Assembly (NCBI RefSeq): GCF_001949145.1
Contig: NW_019091494.1
Location: 725,006 to 789,005 of the forward strand
Length of the DNA stretch: 64,000 bases
Origin: Acanthaster planci
Lineage: Eukaryota > Echinodermata > Asteroidea > Valvatida > Acanthasteridae
Direction of reading: 5' to 3'
The position numbers were made by a program, and so were the translations under genes. The notes under the pieces were generated by a model. It saw nothing but the letters and a program-made list of their open reading frames with translations, did no database searches and was not told the DNA's origin. Below, in pieces: positions 50,608 to 61,723 of this stretch; positions within the stretch are counted from its first letter, which is position 1, and each line of letters starts with the position of its first letter.

Positions 50608-53600
50608 TCTGTTTCTTAATGCAGTTGATTACTTCGCTTCTCTCTTCTTCATGGGAATGCATTATCATTACAAATTTGAGATTCATTTGTAAATGCTTTC
50701 CTGACATATAATTGTATTCTTTTTCTTTACTTGTTGCTTTTTGACACCTTCATTCTTTTCTAACCGTATAAATCATAGGTGGTATTTTTGTTCCCGTGAG
50801 AACGGACTTTTTTCCCCTTAGGTTTCTAATAAATTCACAGTCACGCTTCACTGAGGTTTTCTTTTAATCTTTAAAGTAATCTGAAAGGCGTTGTTCGTTT
50901 TATGTTTTGCACATGTATGCATTTGGATTCACTCTTTGATTGTTTGTTTTCTTCTCCTTCAATAAGTCAACAATTTTTAGTCCATCTGGAATGACCTTTT
51001 CAATGAGGTGAAAGGACACTGAGACCAGACAGAAAAAAAAAACAAGTCTTGCGCTAGACCTTGCTTTTAGTACGCCTTGGCAACTGGAAATACTCTCCGT
51101 GTGACACCAATGGAGAAGAATATAAAAGAAATTCTTTAATCTCCTGAAGACTCATCATCGTCTATAAGTTATCTCTCAACAACACAGTACCGAGTTACTT
51201 CAAGTTCACAGACATGTATACACACTCCATAAACCAACTACAGTTTTGTCACGTGTAAAGACTTTTGAATGACAGCTCTTGCATGAATTAGTGCAATAAC
51301 GAGAAAAATGCAGTGACCTGTGAGCTCAGATTTGGTGTACATTCTATTTGATACATGAAATCGATCCTGATGATGATGCCAAACGAAATGTCAAGGGACA
51401 TATTAGATACACGGCAGAGTGCACTTTCATATGAGAGGTTTGCTTTCAAATCAGACTAATTATAGATGAAGTGGGGGTGTTATTCATATCAAAATGTGCA
51501 ACTTCTTAAAACCTGCATTCCTAGGCATGCGGGAAAACAAATTGAAAACCAATTCACCCCAGTCCCCCCAAAATTGGTTACTTATCAATGAAGCTAATAT
51601 TACTTTCATAGTTAACATTTTTCAAATAATAAACATGTTTACACGGTACACTCCATACAGATGTACATGGTACACATCCATTGCTGTACAGGCAAGGGTA
51701 GATGTTGCACATAACATTCAATCGGTATTTACAGTGAAGTCTTACAATAACTACAATATACATGTACCTATAATTAGATAAAATGGGGGATTTAGACAAA
51801 GAAATGTAGCTGAAATTGTATGCACAGAATGCATCCAAAGACTGGGAAATTGACAGCAATTTTTCAAAAATAAAAGGCAAAACCGAAAAAGCATACCTCC
51901 TGCATCTAACGTCATCCTTTGACGTTATTTAACAGTGTCCTTATACACGTTAAAAAAGGAGACTTTAAAGTCATTTTACATGTATGTTCTTTACATGTAC
52001 ACTTTGAGCAAGAGACCAGCCATTGAGGTTACTCCAGAAAGAAATTGATGTAATTTGTTTGGTTCTACGAAGTTGATTGTAGAAATCTTTTTAAGATCTG
52101 ATACATCTGATTACTTTTATTGCAAGTTGTTACATTGATGCAATTGTAGTTTGGCCAGTTTAGTTTTATGTAACAAACATTGTTTAGTTTACTTCTGTGA
52201 ACTGTCTTTCTGTTTCCAAAATGTGAGTAGGCCTACATGATGTGAAAAGAAGTCACTTTAGGGATATGTCATGTTTCTGATATGAAAACAAAGCAATAAC
52301 ATTAATTTCACCCAAGGTATGATTAAATAAGAAATAGTAAAAGACTGGGATGTTGAGAAAGTGTGTGTTTTGTTCGCTTTCGTAATTACCGCTTGTTCAT
52401 TCACCAGCGCACGAATCAGGATAGCAGTGTTTTTAATGGGCGCTGGGGTGTCTTCCCTGAGTGGGAAATGTTTGGGTTAGGGCTCAATGAGCCTGCTGTC
52501 TCTGCCTTTTCTCTTTTTCCCCCTTGCACTTTGTTACTTTTCTCTGAATGCTCCCATCGTTCGAGCTTTGTTCCTGCATGGCTTGCTTTGCACCAAATCG
52601 AGTACATGTGTATATATAAGAGTACCCGGGAGCCGTAAGCCCTTACGAGGATTTTATGAAAGAGAAAGAAGCCTTATGTCAATTTTTCTTCAGTTCTAGT
52701 TTGCATAAAATTGAGAGAGAGCAAACGGAGCGCTTTGTTTCCAAAAAATGACACAGTTTTTGCATCCCGACGAAGAGGTTTTTTGGGGGGGTTGACGATT
52801 CAATTCTTCAATTGATTTTTCACTGTTGGAGCTTTTTTCAATTTGCAAGGAGATCTTTGATCTATTTTGATAGGTTGGGTCATGCCTTATTGTAATTCGG
52901 CCTGTTTTAACGCAGGCAGCAAACATGCATGGTACGCATAAGTGACCTTCACTTGTATTAAAGTGGTAGCTCTTGATAATTTCCAGACATCGCAAATTAT
53001 TTCGAGAGATATCTTTTAAAAAGTTTGGTATTTTAAAATCTTTGAGCAATGATATTGAAATATGAAATCCATTTGCAGATATCTTGAAACCATATTCAAG
53101 GTATCTCTAAAGTCCATTTCAAGATAACTCTTAATCCATTTCAAGGTACACGTATCTCAAATTTTAGATTTATTTCGAAATTGATAGTAAAAAGCTATTC
53201 CTTGAACTTGATTAACTATCATTTATACGCGTCACAAGCACATAAAGATTTGAGATGTGAGACTCGCTGATACAGAACACCAATAAATAGGAAAAGAGTC
53301 TGGAGAACTACGTCGTTGAAGAGCCACTGGAGGCCGGCTCGCAGCTATGTATAAAGAGAGAGTACTTTTGAGTAGCGCCAACTTCCAACTTTGAAACCAA
53401 ATGGTTGCTCATTATGTGTGCACTAGAGCATGTAATTATTGCTTGCTAACTGTTCATGTGCACCAACCCATAATCTACCATTCTGGTTCCAACAAAGGAG
53501 ACTCTAAATAAACAGCTCTGGACCAGCTATGGCCGCTGCTCCCAGTCTGGTCATGGCATTAGAGTGTTGTTCTGTAAAGTGTTGCCATTCGGAAATGGAT

Positions 53601-54642
53601 TATCTTGTTCATAAACGTTTGAAAATAAATTTTGTCTGCTCTAGCCCTTGCTCATTTGTTAACTGGTATAGAATATTTCCACACTCAGTTGGGTCTTTCC
53701 ATAAACTCATTTTCAGTGCGCGTTGTAAATCCGTGTATGCAGAAGGCGCGGAGTGGCCATTTATACGTACATGCACGAAATACGAGGCACATATGTGTAA
53801 ATAGGTGCCTTTGCGTGCTACAATCCGATCGGGTAATACGCGACAAGCCTATGTTACGGTGTTCCATATGAACCTGACCTGACATTGTTGACTGGGCTGG
53901 ATTACTAAAGATATGCTTACATATGTTTAATGATTATGGAAACGGCTGTATTAGCATGTATTTGTCGATTAGTATAGCTGCAGGTAAATAAATTAACAGC
54001 CCTTTAATGACCTCGGTCAAGTTCCTACAATTGCTAACTGCTGTCATTACGTAAAGATACGTCAAAACCAAACCCAGTAGGCCTTTTGTTCACCCTGGTT
54101 GGTATTCGCTAACCTGCAGAGTTGCTGCCTGAGGGAGTGTTTTTCGCAGTAGTGTCTCTACTTTGGTTGAAATGCGACGCAGGTTGAAAATGCGACGCCC
54201 AACCAAAAACGCGATGCCTATTAAAAAACGCGACGCCGGCTGAAAAATCAGAACAGACGGCATATATGGAACATCATAGACAGGTCTTTGTGTCAGCTTG
54301 TTCCTTTTAATCACACCACCTTGTGGTGGCGAATAACCTCGAATCAACGTCCTCAGTTCATTATTTGGTATTTCAAAAGAGCCAGCCACTCGTAACAAGC
54401 AAATATCAGGGACTTTGCTGCATCAGCCATTTCTCTTGATATGGAGGTGGTTTGTGCACAATGGGCTACAGAAAACGAAAAAAAAAATCTCAGTAGGTCC
54501 AGGCCTACATGCACTATGGGCTTGCAAGACTGGAACAACTTTTAGTGCTTGTGAGCAAATCTAGTGCACAATTCGCCGTTCAAGGTTGTCTAGCTCTCTG
54601 CTGCCTGTTGTGTCGCATGCAGTTCTGTCACCACTAACTACA

Positions 54643-54729
54643 TATAATACAGCGGAGTTGGCTTAGGGGCTACTCACCGTCCTGAGGATTTAACGGCGTA
54701 AGGTGTGGGACTAGCAAGTGGGGGACAAA
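54643..54729 (+). promoter_or_regulatory. TATA-like box and 5' leader of the ependymin-related gene
   Basis: TATAATA at 54643-54649 lies 87 bp before the ATG, a fitting distance for a core promoter and short leader. An in-frame TAG at 54712-54714 closes the frame upstream, which supports the chosen start. The context is ACAAAATGT, with A at -3. Confidence 0.45.
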
Positions 54730-54841
54730 ATGTCCTTGGCCCGTGTGTCTACATTGGTTCTGGCATTGGTACTGGTCGGCACCGTCTCGGCAGTCAGCCA
54801 AACACCATGCTGCTATCCCAAGCAGTTCGTTGCCCGACTAG
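54730..54841 (+). CDS. Ependymin-related exon 1 (signal peptide)
   Basis: 112 bases encode residues 1-37 plus one base. They contain the hydrophobic signal peptide, with probable cleavage after SA at 20-21, and the CCYPKQF motif. The donor is CTAG|GTATTT. Confidence 0.88.
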
Positions 54842-57800
54842 GTATTTGCTCATTTTTTTGGGAAACTTTTTGTAGACGAGCTTTTTGCTAATCACACTGA
54901 TATTGATTTATATAAATCAAATGGCCTGACACGCGTGACTTGTTGAGTACTAGTAAAGTAGTAGAGTGATAGTTGCTTAGTGCGCCAGTGTATTTTAATG
55001 CCTTGTACCTCGATTTTAATTAAGGAGCTCTCGGCAATACGGTATTCATAATCGCAAAAATCCAAATGATAGCCAGGTCCGCAATGGCTGCAACTTCTGC
55101 CAGTCCAGAAACAACGCATTGAAACTAGTCTTCCCACCCACAAAATATCTTTCAACGCAAAACTCATCAGTAGACTTTTTGGTGATGTCATATTTTATCT
55201 TGTTGCCTGGATCTATCACATCAATGGGACGGTGGGCCAGACTATTTGGGGTTCCAAAGTTCACTTCCATATTCTTAAATGTGGCTCTATATCACATATT
55301 ATAACACTTTGTTGGAAATTTTATTTTCAATAATATTTCCAACAAAATCTGGCACAAATTTTGTCTAAAATTTTTTATTGTTATTCTTACTGTCAGGTTC
55401 CCCAAATGTAAAGTGTTATCCCGCTTTCAACTCAAGATGGCCGACACATGATTATAGTCTTTCCTTAAAATCATAACATTGGGAAATAATTACGGTAATT
55501 TCTTTCACACACTGATCCCCGGAACGTTACCATGTTCCATTGATAACTCCTGTATCTGCTTGGCAGGTCCTAATCGATGATTAAGACCAGCCAAGTAAGT
55601 ATTTTATTCCCATTTAAAGACCTTTGAGTAACAGGTTTAAAAAGTCATAAACTTTCAACGGTTTGTTCAACAGTTCTTCCTCTTTATGCAAACACCCCTC
55701 TAGCCATGTTATGGTATATTCCTCTCACTAATAGTCTAAAACAATCTCCTTATATGGAGATTGGTGCGCCCGTGGCGTGTACCACAGGCGGTGCATAGCC
55801 AGCTTGTGCTTTGTGAGAGTACATTACAGTTATGTGTGTAAAAAGCATTAACGCGAGAACCAGCACATGAACCATGCGCCCGCATACTCCATTCTTTCGT
55901 ACGGCATTTACTGGTTCTACTTGACGTCACTTTCCGGGATAGATCCATTTTTATACGTCTCTTTCAACCGTTCATTAAGACCGGTCACGTGATGGGAGCT
56001 AGACTTTCATGCAGGAATGGCTAAACTGTCTTTGGTATTTGTAAATGGTGTATTCAGCCGTGGAATTTTTTTTTACATGTAGAAATTATTGATACGGTCT
56101 TGGGTAATGGAACTGTTGTCGTCTTTGAGAAAAAAACCGAGATGGCCTATGACGAAATCAACGAGAAAACAGCTGAGATTACTGAGGTTTATAATGACGT
56201 CACAGGGGTTGTTGAAAAAACGAAGCTGATATACGACTACAAAAAGGTAAGATGGCATGTCACTGTACGCATGCATAACTACATGTACAAGCATTAATAT
56301 GATGTTGCTATATGTCTCTATACATCATACATATTTAAGATCGAGAGCCGAATCTCATTGGGCCATTCACTTCCACGAAAAAAGTAAATGAGCATGCCCA
56401 GATGAACTATCACACGGGTACCTGTAGGCAAGTTCGATGAAGGCCCACTAGTTAACTAACGGTTGGTTCGTGACGTTGGGTTGAAGTGGAAATGACCCTA
56501 GTCATCCGTTGTCGGGTCATTATTAGGCCGAAAGGGAGAAAAGGTCACAGCAGGAAGAGCAAAATTAAAAGTGAAAATGGTCGTTTACTAGCAACACTGT
56601 TTTTTCCGACATTTCTTATAACTGGTCCTATCTGCAATGTGCTATTACAAACGGTTTATGACAACCAACGACGCGATACGCGACCAACCTTGGTAGACCG
56701 GTCGCGAAAAGTTGACTAGACTGGTCCAACCATCGCCGACAAACGTGAGTTCGAAGAAAGATAGTCGAGCTATGGGTGTGGCACTCACGCGCATTGTTGT
56801 AGCTGTTCATGGTGTTACACATAAATTATATGCACACGAAAGATTGTTCGCTCGTCACCCTGCCTGAACAGGGCACTGGGAAGGGCTGATGGCTTTGCAC
56901 TGTGATTGGCTACTTTGTGCATGGCTTCCGACCGCCACCTTATCACTTCCTGTTAGCTGAGCGTTATTTGACGTTTTTTTTTTCTTTCCTTTTCTTTCTT
57001 TTTTTTTCTTTTTGGCCAAACGCAATGGATTTCGGCACGGTCAAAGTGTCGGCTTATATGATGAAAACATGGCCTTGAAATAATCACAGTAATTTCTCTT
57101 TTCACTAAGTATTACTGATCATGTGTCTTTTGGTGATATATTTCAAATCACTGGTTATCTTGATCAATTTTGGATGAACTAATAAAGTGCAGTGAGAATA
57201 CATTCTGCAATGAGGAAGAAAAAGAAAATCGATCGAATTGGCAACCACCACATTGAGCTAGCTCACCTGGCAGAAATTTACCCACAATGCTCTGCGCGTC
57301 GTTAGCTGCGACCCCGTGTGACGTATTTCCTTCACTGAGATCTGTGCAAGGCCATCAGCCCTTCCCAGCGCCCTGTGCGGGAGCTGGGCGACGAGCAAAG
57401 AAAGATGGCAACACATGTGGGCTACCACAAAGAAATGCGTCGTATTTCATAGAGGTATTATATATGAGGTATAATGAGGTATCAAACAAATATAACATGA
57501 GTTTTCTCGGTTGAATAGTTGCCATTAGCTCCCCTCAATAATGGAAAATGACAGACAAGTTCCCTCGGTTTAATTCGCCTCGGGAACTATAACTCCTCAA
57601 CTTCCAATACCGCGGGGAGCTAATATCGACTATCCAACCTCTAACCATATCATATTTTGGATACCAGTGTCCATCTATTTCACAAAAGAATTTTTAGCTT
57701 CAACTGTGTGCTTGTCTCGTTCATTACCACAATCATGCTGGGTAAATATTCCCATTTACAACAGCCTCATTGCCTCTACAACAAAGACCTATCAATACCC

Positions 57801-59696
57801 AAGCCACTACGTGTATTGTGTTGTTTACTGCAATTTCAGGGCAAGAAGTACATCATCGAAGGTGGACATTGCACGACCAAGCATCTGTCTTATTCTTTCT
57901 TGCCTCAGTGTATTCCACGTAAGTGAAGATTATAAAGGATACCTTTCCGTCCTTCATTTGAAAACAGACTCACGATAAAAAGTCTCGGCTTCTACGTCTA
58001 ACGAGAATGAGACATTTACTCAAAAAAGCGGAACAGAAAACCTCGTTGAATTGGCTATGTTCATTTCTGTATGGATATCCCTGGACTTTTTGCATTCAGC
58101 TATGGACTTTCCATGGGCCGATAAATTTGACTCCGCTAATTCCGTCACGTGCTAATTCAATGGCTTTGAAATTTCCAAGTTAGCGATAGTAAAATGCCAG
58201 AAAAATCACCGTGAACTCTCCAGTTTTCATTGGGATATTCAAATGTGACCATACCTTTATTCAGACTACCCGATAAGACACTATCGGAGGATTCCTAATC
58301 AGACAAGTGAAATGACATTTCCCCCAAATGCCTTTCTTCAGACGCTGTGCTTAGGCCTATTCATTTGTAGTGTTTGTGGTGAAGTCCATGCCTTTAATCC
58401 TAACAGGGCTCCGATTCGCACACACACACAGCTGGGTACCCCCTATTGTTCGTACTTTAACTTTTTTAGAAGACCACCCATATGTTTTGTACACAGTTGT
58501 CAATAGGGGACCCTTATTGTCCTCTATTGTTCAGGGTCCCCAATTGCATGCAGAAACAAACTAACGCACACACACACACCCACACACACAGACCCACCCA
58601 CCCAACCAACCACCCACCCACCCATCCACCCCGGAATCAGGTTAAAGTGTATCATGTTATTCATAGCTCATTTTTCGAGTTACTGACTTGGTGTGCGATG
58701 AGGCAAACTTTTTAGTTCTTCAGGAATAACAGCAACAGGCGATTTGGGGGTTCTATTTCACTTCTCTCTTCCTTCCATAATTGCTTTAAAAAACATGCTT
58801 TTTACTCACCCTCAGAAAGACCATAAACGATTTTATCATAAATGTCTAAATCCCTGAATAATAAAATTAGAAAATAAAACAGCTCTGACTCCCTCCCATG
58901 GGTTTTTGATCTGCCCTCGGTCACTGATTGCATTCTCTTTCGTAATCATTTGTTGTTTTTGTGACTTGCCTTTTGGTGCATCTGTGATTGTTTTGATTAT
59001 CATTTCGCCCGTTTTCCGTTCTCTCGGAAACGACAGCCATTGCGACATTTGATGAGACAGTGCCCATCGGCCTCGGCGATGCTTTCCCAGTGAGCTCCTT
59101 CCACTTCCTTATCCCCAGCTCCTCCCCGAGCTTCAACCTGCTGGTGCGGTACTCGGTAGGTGCCGAGGGGTGCATACCGTACCAACTCGGGATATTTGCC
59201 GTCCAAAAGACCACCAGGGGAAGTAGCAGAGGGCTACCAGGTGGGTGTGTTGGTAAACCAGTCTGGAAGAACAACGAAACAATGAGTGTATTTCAGAGCG
59301 CAAAAATTGCGAGGTAACAAAAAAGTGTGGGAATGGAACTTATTCAGGATACGGATGTTGTATCTGTATGTCCCCTCAGGGGCTCTGTTCTTATGCATGC
59401 ATGCTACAATTTGAGGCTTTCCCTGTCCCCTTTTGTCGTACCCCCCAGTAATGGATCCAGTCCCACCAAGCCACCCGATGTTCCCGTGGTACGCGAGCCC
59501 AACCGCGGGCCCCTACCGGAAGCTAAGTTCCGCCTACCAGTACAGCGACTACCAAAACGGTATCGAGGACCCTGCCTACTGGTTCGATCCCCCATCGGGA
59601 TGCTTTCCCGGGTTACGTGGATCTAAGAGCACTATCGGAGGCCCTTTGGAAAAGGTGGCAACTATGAATAAAATCCTCAGAAACCGTGTCTTGTAA
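54730..59696 (+). CDS. Ependymin-related secreted protein (complete, 5 exons, 268 aa)
   Basis: Ependymin-family proteins are secreted, often calcium- or lipid-binding glycoproteins found in extracellular fluid or lysosomes. The joined exons 54730-54841, 56083-56246, 57840-57918, 59037-59240 and 59449-59696 make 807 bases with all phases agreeing. Residues 1-21 form a signal peptide (LVLALVLVGTVSA). The mature start TPCCYPKQFVARL matches the family's C-x-P-x-Q-[FW]. YDEINEKTA, the KKYIIEGGHC strand, CIP (116-118), GCIPYQLGIF (163-172) and GIEDPAYWFDPPSGC (224-238) are family landmarks, with cysteines 28, 103, 116, 164 and 238. N46-G-T is a potential N-glycosylation site. A tail of about 30 residues after C238 is longer than usual. 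The length is otherwise typical (about 200-230 aa). Family membership is confident; the exact function is unknown. Confidence 0.9.
54842..56082 (+). other. Ependymin-related intron 1
   Basis: It contains a perfect hairpin TTTGTTGGAAAT/ATTTCCAACAAA (55308-55346). A minus-strand open frame at 55046-55270 (peptide with NSLAHRPIDVID and VERYFVGGKTSFNALF) looks somewhat coding, but I do not recognise it; it may be a transposon relic. Confidence 0.5.
56083..56246 (+). CDS. Ependymin-related exon 2
   Basis: Acceptor TTTTACATGTAG, 164 bases, donor AAAAAG|GTAAGA. Residues 38-92 include the NGT glycosylation sequon, VVVFEKKTEMAYDEINEKTA and KLIYDYKK. Part of the acceptor tract is itself a TACATGTA motif. 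Confidence 0.88.
56247..57839 (+). other. Ependymin-related intron 2
   Basis: The main feature is the inverted-repeat element at 56836-57407. The rest is AT-rich unique DNA. Confidence 0.6.
56836..57407. mobile_element. Inverted-repeat element in ependymin intron 2
   Basis: The left arm 56836-56900 (with GGGAAGGGCTGATGGC) and right arm 57344-57407 (with GCCATCAGCCCTTCCC) are inverted copies of about 65 bp with roughly 80 percent identity by eye. The interior is unrelated AT-rich DNA with a T-rich tract near 56977-57013. A target duplication was not clear. It is probably a MITE. Confidence 0.65.
57840..57918 (+). CDS. Ependymin-related exon 3
   Basis: Acceptor TTTACTGCAATTTCAG, 79 bases, donor CCAC|GTAAGT. 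Residues 93-118, GKKYIIEGGHCTTKHLSY to LPQCIP, form the most conserved part of the family (Y-x-I-x...C...P-x-C-[IV]-P). Confidence 0.92.
57919..59036 (+). other. Ependymin-related intron 3
   Basis: It carries a C/A-rich simple repeat at 58566-58632 (CACACA, then CCACCCAACC-type units). Otherwise I see nothing notable. Confidence 0.7.
58566..58632. repeat. (CA)n/(CCCA)n microsatellite
   Basis: A run of CA dinucleotides passes into CCCACCCA/CCAACCAACC tetranucleotide repeats, ending at CATCCACCCC. Confidence 0.9.
59037..59240 (+). CDS. Ependymin-related exon 4
   Basis: Acceptor GGAAACGACAG, 204 bases, donor CCAG|GTGGGT. Residues 119-186 include ATFDETVPIGLGDAFPVSSF and EGCIPYQLGIF, matching the family's G...L...Y...C-x-P segment. 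Its GC content is high relative to the introns. Confidence 0.9.
59449..59696 (+). CDS. Ependymin-related exon 5 (stop codon)
   Basis: Acceptor GTACCCCCCAG, 248 bases including TAA (59694-59696). Residues 187-268 contain the family terminus GIEDPAYWFDPPSGC and then an extra tail ending in RNRVL. AATAAA occurs inside the coding sequence (59667-59672), 22 bases before the stop. A downstream ATTAAA lies at 60107-60112. Confidence 0.88.
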
Positions 59697-61538
59697 TTCA
59701 CTACTTACGTTGATAAAAGGCTGATATAACGTTGAAATCTGGCAGTAGTTATTTCTCTTGTACTTTAGGATCTTCGGGTTCACGTGGTGGTTTTTCTTAG
59801 ATGTAGATTTTATGCAGCCATTTACTCCTCTAAAATGTGTGAAACCTATTTTGCATCTTTTGTTTTCAAAACAGTATTGAAAACAAATGTGTCGCTTCCA
59901 TGATTTTCCTGAGAAATGAATAACGATACGGCTATCATTGTTATGTTGCCCCAGGTGAAAACTATTCGTTCAATTAACATGAGGCGTTTTCTGCTAACAT
60001 TTTATATGTAACCAAGCATTAGCTTAGTGAAAACGATTTTTGAGAAGGCTTTTGTATACGGTCCTACTTTCGTGAATTAGAACTACCAATAATCAAAGAA
60101 AATACAATTAAAGGCTGCAAAATATTATAAAGATCTGACCAATGTTAGCGGTGCAAGTACAAAATTAAGATGTCTTACTTGGTATGGGATGAAACCACAC
60201 TTTTTTACATGAAAATTAAAATTACACAAAAATATTTCGACGTCATTAAATCAATATTTCGAGCAAATGAAATGATATTTCGAGAAAACGAAATATCATT
60301 CGAAGGAACAATTTTAAAAAAAATTCTCATTGTGCCTGTCCCCTTAGGGGCTCCGTATTTGTGAGTATGTGGGGTTTTGAAAAGAACCGTTGGTATACTT
60401 AACGTTTGGGACAGTATGCTCTGTCCATCGTCAGGAGACTGCTTGGATCTAGTTTACAAATAGTACAAGTTTAAGTACAGGTAAGGGTAAATAAAGGTGC
60501 ATTTTCTAGGATTTAATTTTCAACATCGCATTGCACAGACCGTTTACAGCTGATGAATAAGAAAGAGAAATAAGTTTCGAGTCAATTCGAAATTCCGACA
60601 GCGCTTGCCCAAACTGAAGCGCTCCCGAGGCAACCTAGACTCCATGGGCTCCGTGCGCGTTCCTTCACTTGATCGCGCAAGGCATGGTGGGAACCAACAT
60701 GAAGCTGCAAGATCGTACCCATGGGAACGAAGTTGCTTCCGAGGTCATTTGGGAATAGCGGAGCGCAAGAGCGCGCTTGCTTGCCCTATCAGCTCAGCCA
60801 AAAGCCGACTCACGCTCGCACCTTCCCTTCTGAAATACCGAACTGGCTCACTGATTATGTACCCAGAAAAACACATTGAGGATAAAACCACTGAGGTTTA
60901 CCGTTTTTCTTGTATGCTGTGAAAGTTGGCTGGAGAAAGTTATATTAGGCCACCCTCTCAAACATCGGAATTCGTCCAACATTGTCGTAAAATATGGAAG
61001 CAGCTACAATAGTTATGAACAGGACGCTAAAAGTATGTATCAACTGCTTAAATATTATGTCCCTATCACAAAGGAAGCTTAGCTTTGTGGGTATGATGTG
61101 CAGTGGTAACAGTGCATGTTCAGCACTCTCAACATCTCTGAGTCATAGGACTACACATACACGTAGATTTCTAAGGCTGTGCCTCCCTTGCAGTGCATAC
61201 ATTGATGCAGAATCTATTTTTGGCAACCTCTGGTCACTTAAGCAGTACCTCATCGGTTGAAAAGATCTGAACCATGTTGTCCATGGTAGTGTTCATTTTG
61301 TAGGCAGTGATGCAATCAAAAATAATGTATTTCCTAGTCATTTGTGAACCAGCGAAGTTCAATTCTGACAAGAGGAGCCTATTGAAAACAACACCCTCTC
61401 TCTCTGTTCAGCTTGAGGCCCATTGCACTGTGTGTGACAGCCCTGGCTGGCACACAATTTGCGTTATATACCACACAAATAACCCTACATAACTCTCTAT
61501 AGACTGTGTAACGTCAAATCGGAAGACTGATCCTTCAC
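59697..61538. other. 3' UTR and intergenic DNA between the ependymin and CatSper2 loci
   Basis: It contains ATATTTCGAG-type short repeats at 60230-60310 and a GC-rich block at 60590-60830 with GCGC-containing, partly inverted motifs (GAAGCGCTCCC, GGAGCGCAAGAGCGCGC). No coding exon is recognised. The block could be a repeat or a regulatory element. Confidence 0.45.
60107..60112 (+). terminator. Candidate polyadenylation signal ATTAAA
   Basis: This is the first plausible signal downstream of the ependymin-related stop codon, about 410 bp into the presumed 3' UTR. No canonical AATAAA was seen between the stop and this site. Confidence 0.3.
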
Positions 61539-61723
61539 CCATGATCGCAACAAATTTGTTGCGGAAGATTAAAGAACCGATGCAGATCCAAAACATGAGG
61601 TAAAAGGTGGTGAAGAAGCAATTGGCAACCTTCCCCATGCCCATCAGGATCTTGTACATGTACATGTACCACTGGTCCAAAGTAAGGAGCTAGAACAGGG
61701 TGATCAGTGCATGGGTAAAAGTG
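61539..61723 (-). pseudogene. CatSper2-like exon: pore loop and S6, with stop
   Basis: Acceptor GTACCCTACAG, then TFTHALITLF, stop (TAG for CAG), LLTLDQWYMYMYKILMGMGK, then VANCFFTTFYLMFW and GSLIFRNKFVAIM, ending at the donor G|GTGAAG. T-x-D-x-W is the CatSper selectivity-filter hallmark, and GS-I/L-IFRN-x-x-VA-x-M is the CatSper2 S6. After the filter, MYMY is encoded by TACATGTACATGTAC, two residues more than the vertebrate protein. This fits expansion of the local TACATG repeat. Confidence 0.82.

Larger units (their letters stand above)
44866..54642. other. Intergenic region, no confident gene
   Basis: It is AT-rich, with few TACATGTA motifs compared with the left side. It contains the MITEs at 47625-47970 and 50430-50607, a 16-bp palindrome AAGTCGCGCGCGACTT near 50238, and imperfect repeats of AAACGCGAYGCC type at 54156-54243. 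All three frames of about 46010-46110 (minus) stay open for 30 or more codons, but none is recognisable. Confidence 0.5.
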
